Origin: Sulfurimonas sp. | Lineage (GTDB): Bacteria; Campylobacterota; Campylobacteria; Campylobacterales; Sulfurimonadaceae | DNA: 64,000 nt | Assembly: GCA_028687935.1 (NCBI GenBank) | Contig: JAQTZE010000008.1 | Span: 53,841 to 117,840 of the forward strand | Reading direction: 5' to 3' | Shown here: one piece after another, positions 54,212-63,904 of the stretch | How the letters are laid out: each line of letters begins with the position of its first letter | Position numbering within the stretch: the first letter of the stretch is position 1 | Position numbers and translations under genes: made by a program | Notes under the pieces: model-generated | Told to the model about the DNA's origin: nothing | The model's database searches: none | Seen by the model: the letters and a program-made list of their open reading frames with translations, nothing else

Positions 54212-55564
54212 TTAGACCATCCAGCCTATATTTTGGGTTTGTATATGCACGCCAAAGGCTGCGTTTTCTTTCACCATACGCTCAAATCTGCTGTCGAGTT
54301 GCAACTGATACAAAATGGCGACTGGTGTCTTCTCATTTTTAGCCAAAGCGCCAAGTATCTCGGCATCACTACTCTCTCCAAGCAAGAGCAATATATCCGA
54401 GGGAGTGTTTGTGTTTTGTGCTAAAGCGAAATGGTTGGCTGCGTTTTTGTAGGCTTCTTTGAGTAGCTGTTGTGGTGTGACTGCGTTTGCGTAAAGCAGC
54501 CCTAAAACAGCCTCATTTTTGAGTGCAAAAAGCTTTAAGAACACTTGTTCACTAAGTGCGCTATTTGCCGCGAGGGCTGCGTTTACCTCATTATCAGCTC
54601 TCTCAAAAAGTTGCTCTTGCATCGCTTGTGTGAGCGAGCTATTGGTTGCAAGTTCTTTACTAAAACTCTCCAAAAACATTCCAAACAAAGCATCAGTGAG
54701 CTTGATATGCTGTGCGATATTGACTGCATACTGCGTTTGTCCACTCAGCTCTTTTGCGATATCTGCATCAAGATTTGTATTAAATGAGAGAGCTTCACGC
54801 AGGATTGACTCACCCGTGTCCAAGAGCTGTTTTTGCATGAGTGCATCGCAATTATCTCGAAGTGCTACGAGCATTTTTATGCGTGTATCTGCTTTTTTGA
54901 TAAAGATCTTCAAAACACTTTTGGGTGTATTTGGATGTTTGGCTATGGAGTTGATTATCGCTCTATTTGCGTTATTTGTGTCACGTAAGAGATATTTTTG
55001 CAGAGGTTCGAGTGAGGCGATGACTTCGATAAGTTCTGCGTTTTTGCACTGCGCTATAAGATGCATCAGCCCAAGTGTCGCATACTGGACGTTGTGGTTG
55101 CGTTCTATATTTTCATAAAAGCGTCCGATAAGTGCGGCTGTGACATCACGGTTTTCATCATTTTCAAAGAAATCTTCGTCATTCCAGTCGTACATTTTGA
55201 GGAGTCTGAAAAAAAGTACGTCACTTATCATGGAGTTTTTGATAAAAGAGAGTAAGCGTTCTTTGTCGTGTGAGAGTTTGAGGCTCATCAGCAGAGTATC
55301 GGCGTCGATATCTTTTGCAAGAGCACGCTCGAGTTCATCTATGGAGATGGTTTTTATCTTTTTATTTTCATACAGATCATCACTTGCGTTTTGCTCATAA
55401 GGCGTCATCATCTTGCCCTCGACTATGAGGAGGACATCTTCATCGAACTCTTTGCGCACTTCTATCTTGTGATGCAACATCTGCGCATCAAACTCAGCGG
55501 AGCTAAACGCACGGCTTTTTCCAAAGAGGAGTATGGTTTTATTTTTGATTGTCTCTAAATTCAT
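54212..55564 (-). CDS. Helical-repeat (HEAT/LRV-like) protein, MoxR-associated
   Basis: A 450-residue cytosolic protein with no signal or membrane helices. Residues 160-440 consist of recurring units of the type NxNxPxxVLxxL, for example HPNTPKSVLKIF, NTNTPSDILLLL and NEKTPVAILYQL, resembling leucine-rich-variant or HEAT-type alpha solenoids. I do not recognise a named family. It is 10 nt upstream of the MoxR ATPase and may be its scaffold or substrate adaptor. It holds six exact AAACGCAG 8-mers in 0.8 kb, the densest cluster in the window. Confidence 0.7.
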   Translation of the reverse strand: MNLETIKNKTILLFGKSRAFSSAEFDAQMLHHKIEVRKEFDEDVLLIVEGKMMTPYEQNASDDLYENKKIKTISIDELERALAKDIDADTLLMSLKLSHDKERLLSFIKNSMISDVLFFRLLKMYDWNDEDFFENDENRDVTAALIGRFYENIERNHNVQYATLGLMHLIAQCKNAELIEVIASLEPLQKYLLRDTNNANRAIINSIAKHPNTPKSVLKIFIKKADTRIKMLVALRDNCDALMQKQLLDTGESILREALSFNTNLDADIAKELSGQTQYAVNIAQHIKLTDALFGMFLESFSKELATNSSLTQAMQEQLFERADNEVNAALAANSALSEQVFLKLFALKNEAVLGLLYANAVTPQQLLKEAYKNAANHFALAQNTNTPSDILLLLGESSDAEILGALAKNEKTPVAILYQLQLDSRFERMVKENAAFGVHIQTQNIGWMV

Positions 55565-55639
55565 GAGTAGATTATACTTATTTTTTTTGAGTCTGCCATC
55601 ACACTTGTAACTGCGCTGAGATTTTAAGCCCTTTTACAA

Positions 55640-57808
55640 CTAAAATCTATGCACATAACTCAAGAACCAGTTACGCCCTTCTCTTTGATTTCCTCCATCA
55701 GCCGTCTCATAATAATATGCAGGCATGCGCACATCTTCATTGAAGATATTTTTTACCGTACCACGCAATTCATCTGTTGCAGAAAATCTATAGGTAATTG
55801 TCTCATCAAAAATACTTGCAGCTTTTGTCGTAGACGAATATTCACCATCTGCAACTGATTCTTCTACCCATCCCAATTCAGTAGCTGTGGTCTCAGAGAA
55901 ATATCTCCAAGTCGTACCAAAAGAGAGTTTATTTGTCGGTTTATAGATATATATCGCTTTGAACATCACCGTCGAGATATCAGGCATAGCTGCATTAAAC
56001 GCAGGTTCATCATCTCCTTCCGCAGGAAAAGTATAACCGGCATCTATATATGAGGCATTAAGATAGAAGTTATGTTCGAGTTTGGTTTTAAAGTTGTACT
56101 CAAATTCGATACCACGACTAAGTCTTTTGTCAAAATTCTGATATCCCGCATCTGTTCCAGAGAGTTCTTCGAGGTCTATAACATTTGTAAGTTCTGAGTA
56201 GTAAACATTCACAGAAAATCTGTTATAAAAGTTTGGAGAATATATTACGACAGCTTCGTAAGTGTTTGTCTCTTCAGGCTCTATATTTTCACCTCTTGCG
56301 CGAAAATTAATATGACCTAATTGATACGCTTCTATAAAAGTGGGCGCACGAAACGCAGAACCATAAAGAAGTTTAAATATCCATTCATCAGAGGCTCTAT
56401 AAACTATACCAGCTTGCTTACTAAGTTCTGCTCCGAAGTCTGAATAGTTATCTACACGTAGTCCCAGTGTCACATCCACAGCATCACTAAGTGCAATCAA
56501 ATCTTGTGCATAGGCATAGATATTGGTTCTGCTTACGTCATGTTTTAAAAGAGTAGTTGCCTGATTATCATTCCAATATGCGGTCTCTTTTGCATATCTG
56601 TATCTAAAATTACTATTATTACGCAGATCTGCATCATTATGAAGAAAGATTGCATCTTCTAAACTACTATAAAATTCATCCTTACGTACGATTGCATAGT
56701 GTAGACCGACTCCAAGGAGAATATCATTGGAGATTATTTCAGGAAGTCTTACATTTGACTCAAGTTCATAGTTTTGCTCTGCTGACTTTTCATTGTAGAA
56801 AAAGCCATCTTCCACATCATATATTCCAACCCCAGTGAATCTTCCTACCATGCTTTCGACGCTGTAAATATTTGCACTTGCATCAAACTCTCTGTGCGAA
56901 AAGTTTGCTTTTGTCTCAAATTTATAATCATTGTAAGAATTTTTATACGCAAGCTGTGTAAAAAAATAACTATTGATATGTTCTTCACCCTTTTCTGGGA
57001 TAGGATTAAGATTGTTTTCAAAACCATAAAAATTTCCAGAGACGTTGCGTTTAAAGCGTGCCAAAAACTCCAAACCATCTTTTTGTGCTTTAAATCCAAG
57101 AGAGAAATCTTTAAGTGATTCATCTGTGTAGTGTTGGTTGAGTGCTTCATCTCCACCTATATTCTCAAAATAAAGCGACTTATCATTTTTCTGATAGTAC
57201 CCATCTGTGAAGATATTCCATCCATTGGCCGTTGCAAAGAGATTTCCCCCGACCGTACGGTAACCATACTCTCCTACTCCGACAAAAACTTGGTTTTCTT
57301 GTTTGGAGCCTCCGAGTTTTGTGATGATATTGACCGTCGCGTAAAACGCACCTGCACCATAGACTGTCGAAGCAGGACCGCGTAGAACCTCTATCTTCTC
57401 GATGAGCTGCATCGGAAAGTCCATATAAAAGCTGCTGCTTCCCTGCACTGCATTATTTATAGCGACACCATCAACAAGTATCTTTATCTTGTCCGAGAGA
57501 TAAGCATTTGGATTTTTAAATCCTCGTACCGTAGTCATCGTATAACCCATCGGGCTGAGCTGTATCTGAATACCAGGTAACATTCCCAGAGCTTCACCGA
57601 GATTTTGAATACCGCCATCGATAAACGTCTGCGCATCGACAACTGTTACAACAGAAGGAAGATAATCCACATTGAGCGATTTTTTTGTAGCGATTGCACT
57701 CATTTCACCCAGAAGTGATTCAAACTCACTTGCATCAATTGCAGGTGAGTCCGCCATCAAACTTGAAACTGCCAACAAAGCAGCCACGGTATATAATTTT
57801 TTCTTCAC
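55640..57808 (-). CDS. TonB-dependent outer-membrane receptor
   Basis: A 722-residue receptor with signal peptide (KKKLYTVAALLAVSSLMA), an N-terminal plug domain (SVVTVVDAQTF; VLRGPASTVYGAGAFY) and a C-terminal beta-barrel ending YVHRF. The start is GTG, supported by AAAGGGAA at proper spacing; an ATG just upstream is in another frame. The ligand may be a siderophore, haem, cobalamin or metal-chelate; no clear Fur box is seen upstream. It is divergent from a YfiR-diguanylate cyclase pair, 160 nt apart. Confidence 0.92.
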   Translation of the reverse strand: MKKKLYTVAALLAVSSLMADSPAIDASEFESLLGEMSAIATKKSLNVDYLPSVVTVVDAQTFIDGGIQNLGEALGMLPGIQIQLSPMGYTMTTVRGFKNPNAYLSDKIKILVDGVAINNAVQGSSSFYMDFPMQLIEKIEVLRGPASTVYGAGAFYATVNIITKLGGSKQENQVFVGVGEYGYRTVGGNLFATANGWNIFTDGYYQKNDKSLYFENIGGDEALNQHYTDESLKDFSLGFKAQKDGLEFLARFKRNVSGNFYGFENNLNPIPEKGEEHINSYFFTQLAYKNSYNDYKFETKANFSHREFDASANIYSVESMVGRFTGVGIYDVEDGFFYNEKSAEQNYELESNVRLPEIISNDILLGVGLHYAIVRKDEFYSSLEDAIFLHNDADLRNNSNFRYRYAKETAYWNDNQATTLLKHDVSRTNIYAYAQDLIALSDAVDVTLGLRVDNYSDFGAELSKQAGIVYRASDEWIFKLLYGSAFRAPTFIEAYQLGHINFRARGENIEPEETNTYEAVVIYSPNFYNRFSVNVYYSELTNVIDLEELSGTDAGYQNFDKRLSRGIEFEYNFKTKLEHNFYLNASYIDAGYTFPAEGDDEPAFNAAMPDISTVMFKAIYIYKPTNKLSFGTTWRYFSETTATELGWVEESVADGEYSSTTKAASIFDETITYRFSATDELRGTVKNIFNEDVRMPAYYYETADGGNQREGRNWFLSYVHRF

Positions 57809-57968
57809 GACTCATTCCCTTTAGCGCCCAATAAATAGGCTTTGTTACATAAAATTATATTCCATAGAATCACAAAATAACACTATTTGATATTTCAAAC
57901 TATGTTATACTATCGAAGGTTTGTTTTAGCTTTAAGAGCTTTTTTTAAACAAAAAAATGGAGGAACAG

Positions 57969-58529
57969 GTGTATTTTAGAAAGATTTGTCTACTGCTTTG
58001 CATAACATTTATCTTTTATTCTCCATCTATCTATGCCATTAGCTATGATGATGACACCCTAGACATCTTTGCCAAGATAACGCCGCGCTTCGTTTTGCTA
58101 AGTGACCTCAAAAGTAAGCTTCAAAAAGATATAACACTATGTATCCTTCATGATCCTGTTGAGCAGATGGCGGCGAACTCTTTTGCCAATAAAATCGCGC
58201 AAAGTTATCCCAAAGGTATCAAAGACTATACACTCAAAACAATTGTCTCCAGTTACCCTACTCTAGATAAATGTTCCGATGCTCAGCTTCTTTTTCTCTT
58301 TAATACAGATGAAGCAACTCTCATGCGCACACTTCAATTTGCACAGAAGAAGAGAATGCTTACAGTCGCCTACGATGCAGCTCTACTTACATTTGGAGTG
58401 GATTTTTCTCTATTTTTGGGACGTAATATCACCCCCTATATCAATATGAAATCTATTTTTATCAAAGATATACAACTCGACAATCTCTTATTTCGTATCT
58501 CAAAAATTTACACAGCGGGGGAAAAGTGA
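57969..58529 (+). CDS. YfiR-like periplasmic protein (DUF4154)
   Basis: About 186 residues from GTG at 57969; GGAGG lies 5 nt before this GTG, whereas an ATG at 57957 would contain it. It has a signal peptide (KICLLLCITFIFYSPSIYA) and a compact domain of the YfiR/DUF4154 type (ITLCILHDP; LLFLFNTDEAT; DAALLTFGVDFSLF). In Pseudomonas, YfiR holds the diguanylate cyclase YfiN inactive in the periplasm. The next gene is a membrane diguanylate cyclase overlapping by 1 nt, so the same role is likely here. Confidence 0.8.
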   Translation: MYFRKICLLLCITFIFYSPSIYAISYDDDTLDIFAKITPRFVLLSDLKSKLQKDITLCILHDPVEQMAANSFANKIAQSYPKGIKDYTLKTIVSSYPTLDKCSDAQLLFLFNTDEATLMRTLQFAQKKRMLTVAYDAALLTFGVDFSLFLGRNITPYINMKSIFIKDIQLDNLLFRISKIYTAGEK

Positions 58530-59785
58530 TGCTTAAAGCCAGCTTTTCGACAAAAATTATTCTTGCTATCATATTTTTCACTCTCTTTGTGACTGCGTTT
58601 GAGCGTTATCTTCTCTCTGAAAATATAACTTCTCAGTTCAAAAAGTCCAAGGAGTCAAAGAACACCCTGCTTATCAACACTATCTCTCCAATACTCAGCT
58701 TAAATATTACACTAGGACTTGATACATCCAACGTAGAGTATCTTAAGACCATCATCAATCAAAACAGCGATATAGAGTTTGTAGAACTTCTTGATCAAAA
58801 TGGAAAAGCACTTTTTCATTTTGTAAAAAATCCAGATGCACACCTCAATGTAATTGATAAATGTATTAATATCTCTTCAAAAATACTCTACGACAGCATC
58901 ACGCAACAGAAGGTTGGAACAGTTCTCATCCATTATTCAAATGAAGATTTGAACCAGCTAATCAAAAAAAACAAAACCACAACCTTGCAAATTTTTGCCT
59001 TGATTACTGTTTTACTTTTACTTTTCATCTTCTTTGTTCGTAGATCTTTTAGAGACTTGCGTGCTTTAAGCGAGTATGTTTTGTCTTATAATCCAAAACT
59101 CAAAAATGTAACACTTGTCCCTTCAAGTAGAAATGATGAGATCGGCGTTATTCAAAACGCCATCGTCTCTTTGCTGCGTAAAATCGATAATAATGCAAAA
59201 GAACTCGATGCTATCAATCACACACTTGAAGAAAAAGTACTACTAAGAACAGCGGAAATAGAAATCGTCAACAGAAAACTGCAACTGCTCTCCACAACAG
59301 ACCCACTTACAGAAATCTCAAATAGAAGACACTTTGAGCAAATATTTCGTGAGATGTGGGAACTCGCCAGACGTAAAGAGACGCAGATAGCTCTTATCAT
59401 GTGTGATATTGACCATTTTAAACATGTCAATGATACCTATGGACACCAGATAGGAGATGAAGTTTTGATAAGCGTAGCGCAGAACATTAAAAAGTCACTC
59501 AAAAGAAGTACCGACCTTGTTGCAAGATATGGAGGAGAAGAGTTTATCATTGTTCTCTATGATACGGGAGCGAAGGGAGCTTTTGATATCGCAGCAGGGA
59601 TCCAAAATAATCTCAAAAATCTCAAATTTGAAACGATGAAAAACCGCTCTATCACCCTAAGCTTTGGAGTCAGTGCTTGTCCTATCACGCAAGAGTTTAA
59701 TGGCGATACACTTATAAATAATGCAGACAAGGCACTCTATAGTGCCAAAGAAAAAGGTAGAGATCGTATCATAGTTCATATTTGA
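58529..59785 (+). CDS. Membrane diguanylate cyclase (GGDEF), YfiN-like
   Basis: About 418 residues: a transmembrane helix (about 8-28), a periplasmic domain of about 125 residues, a second helix (about 153-173), a HAMP-like linker and coiled coil, then a full GGDEF domain with ARYGGEEF in place of GGDEF, DIDHFKHVNDTYGH and KALYSAKEKGRD. It should make cyclic di-GMP. I chose the ATG at 58529, overlapping the YfiR-like stop by 1 nt; a GTG is one codon earlier. No EAL domain. Confidence 0.9.
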   Translation: MLKASFSTKIILAIIFFTLFVTAFERYLLSENITSQFKKSKESKNTLLINTISPILSLNITLGLDTSNVEYLKTIINQNSDIEFVELLDQNGKALFHFVKNPDAHLNVIDKCINISSKILYDSITQQKVGTVLIHYSNEDLNQLIKKNKTTTLQIFALITVLLLLFIFFVRRSFRDLRALSEYVLSYNPKLKNVTLVPSSRNDEIGVIQNAIVSLLRKIDNNAKELDAINHTLEEKVLLRTAEIEIVNRKLQLLSTTDPLTEISNRRHFEQIFREMWELARRKETQIALIMCDIDHFKHVNDTYGHQIGDEVLISVAQNIKKSLKRSTDLVARYGGEEFIIVLYDTGAKGAFDIAAGIQNNLKNLKFETMKNRSITLSFGVSACPITQEFNGDTLINNADKALYSAKEKGRDRIIVHI

Positions 59786-59850
59786 GATTTTTAGGTTAAA
59801 ATATCTTCAGAGATCAAAATATGTATCACTGAAAGGGAGTAGAAATATTT

Positions 59851-61551
59851 ATGACATTTGAACAACTTTTCACCACTCTGAGTTACGGCTTGCTCTTTTT
59901 GCCGTTTTTATCGGCCTTTACACTGCTTATTAGTTTGAAGTTTTTTGGTAAGGCAGCTTATAAAATATCTATCTTTTTCTCACTGCTCACTCTTTTGACT
60001 GCGGCGAGTTTAGCCTTGCTTTTTTACAAAAACTCCCTACATGAAGAGCTTCTCTTTGCAAATACACTCTACACACTCAATATCACATCACTCACTATCG
60101 TCATGAGTGTTTTTGTGAGTCTTGTCGGACTTGTCGTGCATAAATTCTCTATCAAATATATGTATGATGAAGAGGGATATATACGCTTTTTTATCCTCAT
60201 TGATATGATGATAGGTGTCATTCTCTCGCTTTTATTTGCAGGAAATATCATCGTTATCCTTGCGTTTTGGCATCTTATCGGGCTTAATCTTTACTTTATT
60301 TTGGTGCACAACTATACAAGAGAGAAGAGTTACAAATATGGTTTTTACACCTATTTCACGCATCTTCTTGCAGATATTCCTCTCTTTTTTGCTATCTATC
60401 TTATCTTCAAATACTACGGCACGCTCGATCTTCATACATTTTTAAGCATTCTCGATACGACTGTTGTACAAAACATCAGCTTCTTAGGTTTTTCCATCCC
60501 TATACTGCAGATTATTGGCTTGCTTATCATGCTCGCGGCACTCATCAAATCCACACAGTTTCCTTTTCATATCTGGCTTGCCTACACGCTTGAGGGGCCA
60601 AACCCTGCTTCAGCACTGATGCACGCAGGTATTGTAAACGCAGGGGCCTTTCTCATCAACCGCTTTGCACCGCTCTTTGTTCATGCTGATTTTGCTCTGC
60701 ATCTTGCGTTTTTTGTTGGCTTTCTTACTGCTGTTATCGGTTCAGCTCTTATGCTTGTCCAAAATGATGTCAAAAAATCTTTGGCCTACTCTACAATCGG
60801 ACAAATGGGCTATATGATGCTTGAAATCGGTGTAGGTGCATTTGCACTTGCGGTCTATCACCTCATCGTCCATGGGCTTTTCAAAGCAACACTTTTCTTA
60901 GGTTCAGGCGATGTCATCCACAATGCCCGTAAAGCATCCAATATCAGCGGCAAATCTTCCTTCGGCTTCTTTTTTGGCGAAGAGGACACAGATAGAACGC
61001 CTTGGTTTATCCATGCAATCCTTACAACCGTCGCACCTATGGCTATCGTTGTCGGTATCTATTTCTGGCTCAGCGGCGGACTTATGCACTTTCAGGGTGA
61101 TGTCATCCTTCTCTTTTTCGCATGGCTCACAGGTGCTCAGGCTATCTTCTCGGTCTATCGTTCGGTACTGAGCAAAATGTGGGTGATGCTCTTTTTGACG
61201 ACACTTCTTTTCTCTATCGCTATCGTCTCGTATTTGAGTATTGAACACTGGTTTGGGGGACTCATCTATACCAACCAAGAGCTCAGCGCTGCTATCTTTG
61301 CAGCAGCAGCAATCCCTGAGCTGCTCTTTTATGCTATCGTCTCTATCGCCCTGTTTTTGGTCGTTATGGGGTGGATTTTTGCCTACTATTCCGAAGAGAA
61401 ACGCAAGATCAAAATCAATGAGCTTACAGGTTTTTACCACTTTATCTATAAAACACTCTCAAGAGAGCTCTATATACTTGACATGATTACGATAGTTTCC
61501 TCAAAATTAAAAGCGCTTTCGCTCGCACTTAACACACGATTTAAATACTAG
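59851..61551 (+). CDS. dabB: DabB-like proton-conducting subunit of an inorganic-carbon transporter
   Basis: A 566-residue membrane protein of the NuoL/MrpA family with about 14 helices. The Proton_antipo_M core is clear: KSTQFPFHIWLAYTLEGP and NPASALMHAGIVNAG, DVKKSLAYSTIGQMGYM and HLIVHGLFKATLFLGSG. Position two genes before a DUF2309 protein makes it DabB rather than a complex I subunit. DabB couples proton influx to CO2 hydration by DabA, concentrating bicarbonate for autotrophic fixation. An AAAGGGAG ribosome-binding site precedes the ATG. Confidence 0.88.
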   Translation: MTFEQLFTTLSYGLLFLPFLSAFTLLISLKFFGKAAYKISIFFSLLTLLTAASLALLFYKNSLHEELLFANTLYTLNITSLTIVMSVFVSLVGLVVHKFSIKYMYDEEGYIRFFILIDMMIGVILSLLFAGNIIVILAFWHLIGLNLYFILVHNYTREKSYKYGFYTYFTHLLADIPLFFAIYLIFKYYGTLDLHTFLSILDTTVVQNISFLGFSIPILQIIGLLIMLAALIKSTQFPFHIWLAYTLEGPNPASALMHAGIVNAGAFLINRFAPLFVHADFALHLAFFVGFLTAVIGSALMLVQNDVKKSLAYSTIGQMGYMMLEIGVGAFALAVYHLIVHGLFKATLFLGSGDVIHNARKASNISGKSSFGFFFGEEDTDRTPWFIHAILTTVAPMAIVVGIYFWLSGGLMHFQGDVILLFFAWLTGAQAIFSVYRSVLSKMWVMLFLTTLLFSIAIVSYLSIEHWFGGLIYTNQELSAAIFAAAAIPELLFYAIVSIALFLVVMGWIFAYYSEEKRKIKINELTGFYHFIYKTLSRELYILDMITIVSSKLKALSLALNTRFKY

Positions 61552-61556
61552 GAACC

Positions 61557-62312
61557 ATGATGCTAGAAGAGATTTTTATAAGCCTGATTGTGTTGTTTTT
61601 GCTTCCTATTTTTCCTATGAGCCTTGCAACAAATTTTCTACTCTCCAAGCTCAAAGGGCTCACACTCCTTTTTGTACTCACCACGATCTTCTTTCTCGGA
61701 GCTCTTCTTTTAAATAGCTTTGAAAATAAGACACTCATCGAAGTTATCTCTATTTTGGCGCTCTTTAGCACGCTTTTTTATGCACTGCGTTTAGTCAGTG
61801 TGAGTAATGCCTATAATTATCTTCTCTTTTACTACAGCACAATCGCAGGGTTTGCTTGGTTATGGAAGTCCATCAATGGAGAAATGTTGATGTTTTTCAT
61901 CGCTTTCATCTTGCCTATTGTAGGCTTTGGACTCTTGATAAACTTTTTAGACAAACAGTTTGGCACTACCTACTTCAAAGCTTTTAAGGGTTTAGGAACA
62001 GTTATGCCAAGATTTTCTATCTTGTTTATCATCTCTGTAGTCGCACTCATACTCACTCCCTATTTTCCAGGATTTCGTATCTTTGTAGAAGAGATTGTTC
62101 ACTTTGATATCTACTACCTCATCGTCATCGCTATCTCTTGGCTCTTTATAAGCTGGTCGGGCATCACGATGATAGAAAAGCTCATCTACGGCGTAACACA
62201 GAGAAAAGTACACTATAGAGATCTCTCTGGCGGATTGACTGCGTTTATCATCCTCATCTATCTTATTGGGGCTGCTATTGGAATCTTATTTATGGAGGTA
62301 AATCTAGGATGA
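61557..62312 (+). CDS. Integral membrane protein of the DabB-DabA locus
   Basis: A 251-residue protein with about seven predicted transmembrane helices and short loops (SLATNFLLSKLKGLTLL; SWLFISWSGITMIEKL). I do not recognise a family, though it may be a further NuoL/M-like fragment or an accessory subunit. It starts 5 nt after the dabB stop and overlaps dabA by 4 nt, so it is part of the same operon. The characterised two-component DAB of Halothiobacillus works without such a protein. Confidence 0.75.
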   Translation: MMLEEIFISLIVLFLLPIFPMSLATNFLLSKLKGLTLLFVLTTIFFLGALLLNSFENKTLIEVISILALFSTLFYALRLVSVSNAYNYLLFYYSTIAGFAWLWKSINGEMLMFFIAFILPIVGFGLLINFLDKQFGTTYFKAFKGLGTVMPRFSILFIISVVALILTPYFPGFRIFVEEIVHFDIYYLIVIAISWLFISWSGITMIEKLIYGVTQRKVHYRDLSGGLTAFIILIYLIGAAIGILFMEVNLG

Positions 62313-63904
62313 TAGTCAAAGAAAAAGATATTTTACACATAGACTCTCTCGTAGAGAGCGCCATTGAGCGTATTCCAAATTTTTGGCCTATCAAATCCTT
62401 TATCGCACGCAACCCTCTGCATGGATTTGAAAATATGCATTTTGAAGATGCAGTCAATAAAGCACATACACTCTTTCACTCAAATAAATCACTCCCTCGT
62501 GAGGAGTATCAAAGATTTTATCAAGAGGGAAAAATCGCTGATAGATATCTAGGTGAAGAGATAGAACACTTTTTGAGCAGACAAGAGTCGGCACATCCTC
62601 TTATGGAAAAGATTTTATTAGCGCTTATGCGAGACTCCAAAGAGTGTTACCACTATGATGCACTCACTGAGTACAACAGTACTATCAAAAATATGGCCAA
62701 GAAACTTGATGAGGGCGCTATAGAATCACCCGAAGAGTTCAGCGCAAACCTCGTGAAACAAATCGCAAAAGAGAAGAGTATCTATGAAGTCGTAGATACT
62801 CTTTTTGCAAGCGATATCCAAGAGTCTCTCAATGATATCATGTCGCAAATCGCAATGCGCTACCTTGGCGAAGGGCAAGCAGTATGGAATATGCCAAAAC
62901 GCAGTAAGGGAATGTTTTTATCGTGGAAAGAGATTGTCATGCAAGACAAAATCTTCTTTGATGAGAGTCAAACACTCTGTAGACTTTTGCGTGAGACCAA
63001 GCTTGCTGAGGATATTATCTTTTTGGTTTTAAAAGAGCTCAAGATTCCCCGTTCATTTTGGGAAGAGTACTTTACCCTTGAGCTGACAAAGCTTCTGGGT
63101 TGGAGTGGTTTTTTAAAATACAGAAGTAAAAGCTCCAGTGAATTCCATAAAAAATACCCTGCGTACATGGAAGAGTTTCTAGCCATCAGACTCTACTACT
63201 CCTATATGCTCCTCAAAAAATGTGAAAACACACTTGGCTTCTTCCCGAGTATGAAAGAGCTTGCAAGCTATATCATGAACCACAAAGAAGAGGTCTATCT
63301 ACGCCATGAGTACCACAGCGGTAAGCTTTTGATGAACTATTATGAGCGCGTCGAAGCATTTTTGCAAGCAAAGAGAAAAGAAAACGCAAAAGAGATCTAC
63401 GATAGATATGTGTATGATAAAAAGATACACGACTACAACAGAGTCGCTAGCTATCTTCATACGACGCTCTCTTTGGTGAGTGATGAGTCTCAGATAGAGA
63501 TGCTTGAGACACAAGAGCTCAATACTATCAATACTATTCTTGAAAACTTTAGTACTCAAGAAGGTTTTATCTGGCTCAAAGCGATGGAAAAAACAACTAT
63601 GATGCAACTTATGCAAGAGTATGTCACAAGTAAAGAACCTCAAAAAGAAAAGATCGCTGCGTTTGATGCGCAACTCTTTTTTTGTATCGATACACGTTCT
63701 GAGCGTATCCGCCGACATATAGAGGCACAAGGAGCGTACGAGACTTTTGGAATGGCGGGCTTTTTTGGTATCCCGTTTAAATCCATCGATGTGAGCAATA
63801 AATGTGAACTCGACCTTTGTCCTGCTATTGTGACACCAAAACATATTGTCTATAGCTTCCATGAAAAAGAGAGTATTAAGGGAACCTCTAAAAATACCTT
63901 TTAA
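62309..63904 (+). pseudogene. dabA: DabA-like (DUF2309) protein, truncated after the first zinc-site half
   Basis: 531 residues of a DabA/UPF0753 protein, the carbonic-anhydrase-like partner of DabB. The N-terminal part looks complete (RIPNFWPIKSFIARNPLHG) and the beta-carbonic-anhydrase-like motif FCIDTRSERIRRHIE carries Cys459 and Asp461. The frame then continues only 70 residues (CPAIVTPKHIVY) before TAA. In Halothiobacillus DabA the other two zinc ligands (His524, Cys539) lie about 170-190 residues after the Cys-x-Asp pair, so the second half of the active site is missing. From about 63880 the sequence becomes very AT-rich and non-coding. It is an interrupted gene, an insertion junction or an assembly end. 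GGAGG precedes the ATG. Confidence 0.8.

Noticed and set aside
54519..55118. A 199-codon frame opposite the repeat protein gene
   Set aside because: Ser/Leu/Cys-rich antisense shadow; the minus-strand frame has repeat units and operon context.
57809..57956. A Fur box before the TonB-dependent receptor
   Set aside because: No 7-1-7 TGATAAT-type match could be found in the 148-nt divergent region.
60904..61440. A 178-codon open frame on the minus strand opposite dabB
   Set aside because: It lies fully opposite a conserved NuoL-type gene, is Cys/Asp/Lys-rich in a way expected of a shadow frame, and lacks a ribosome-binding site.
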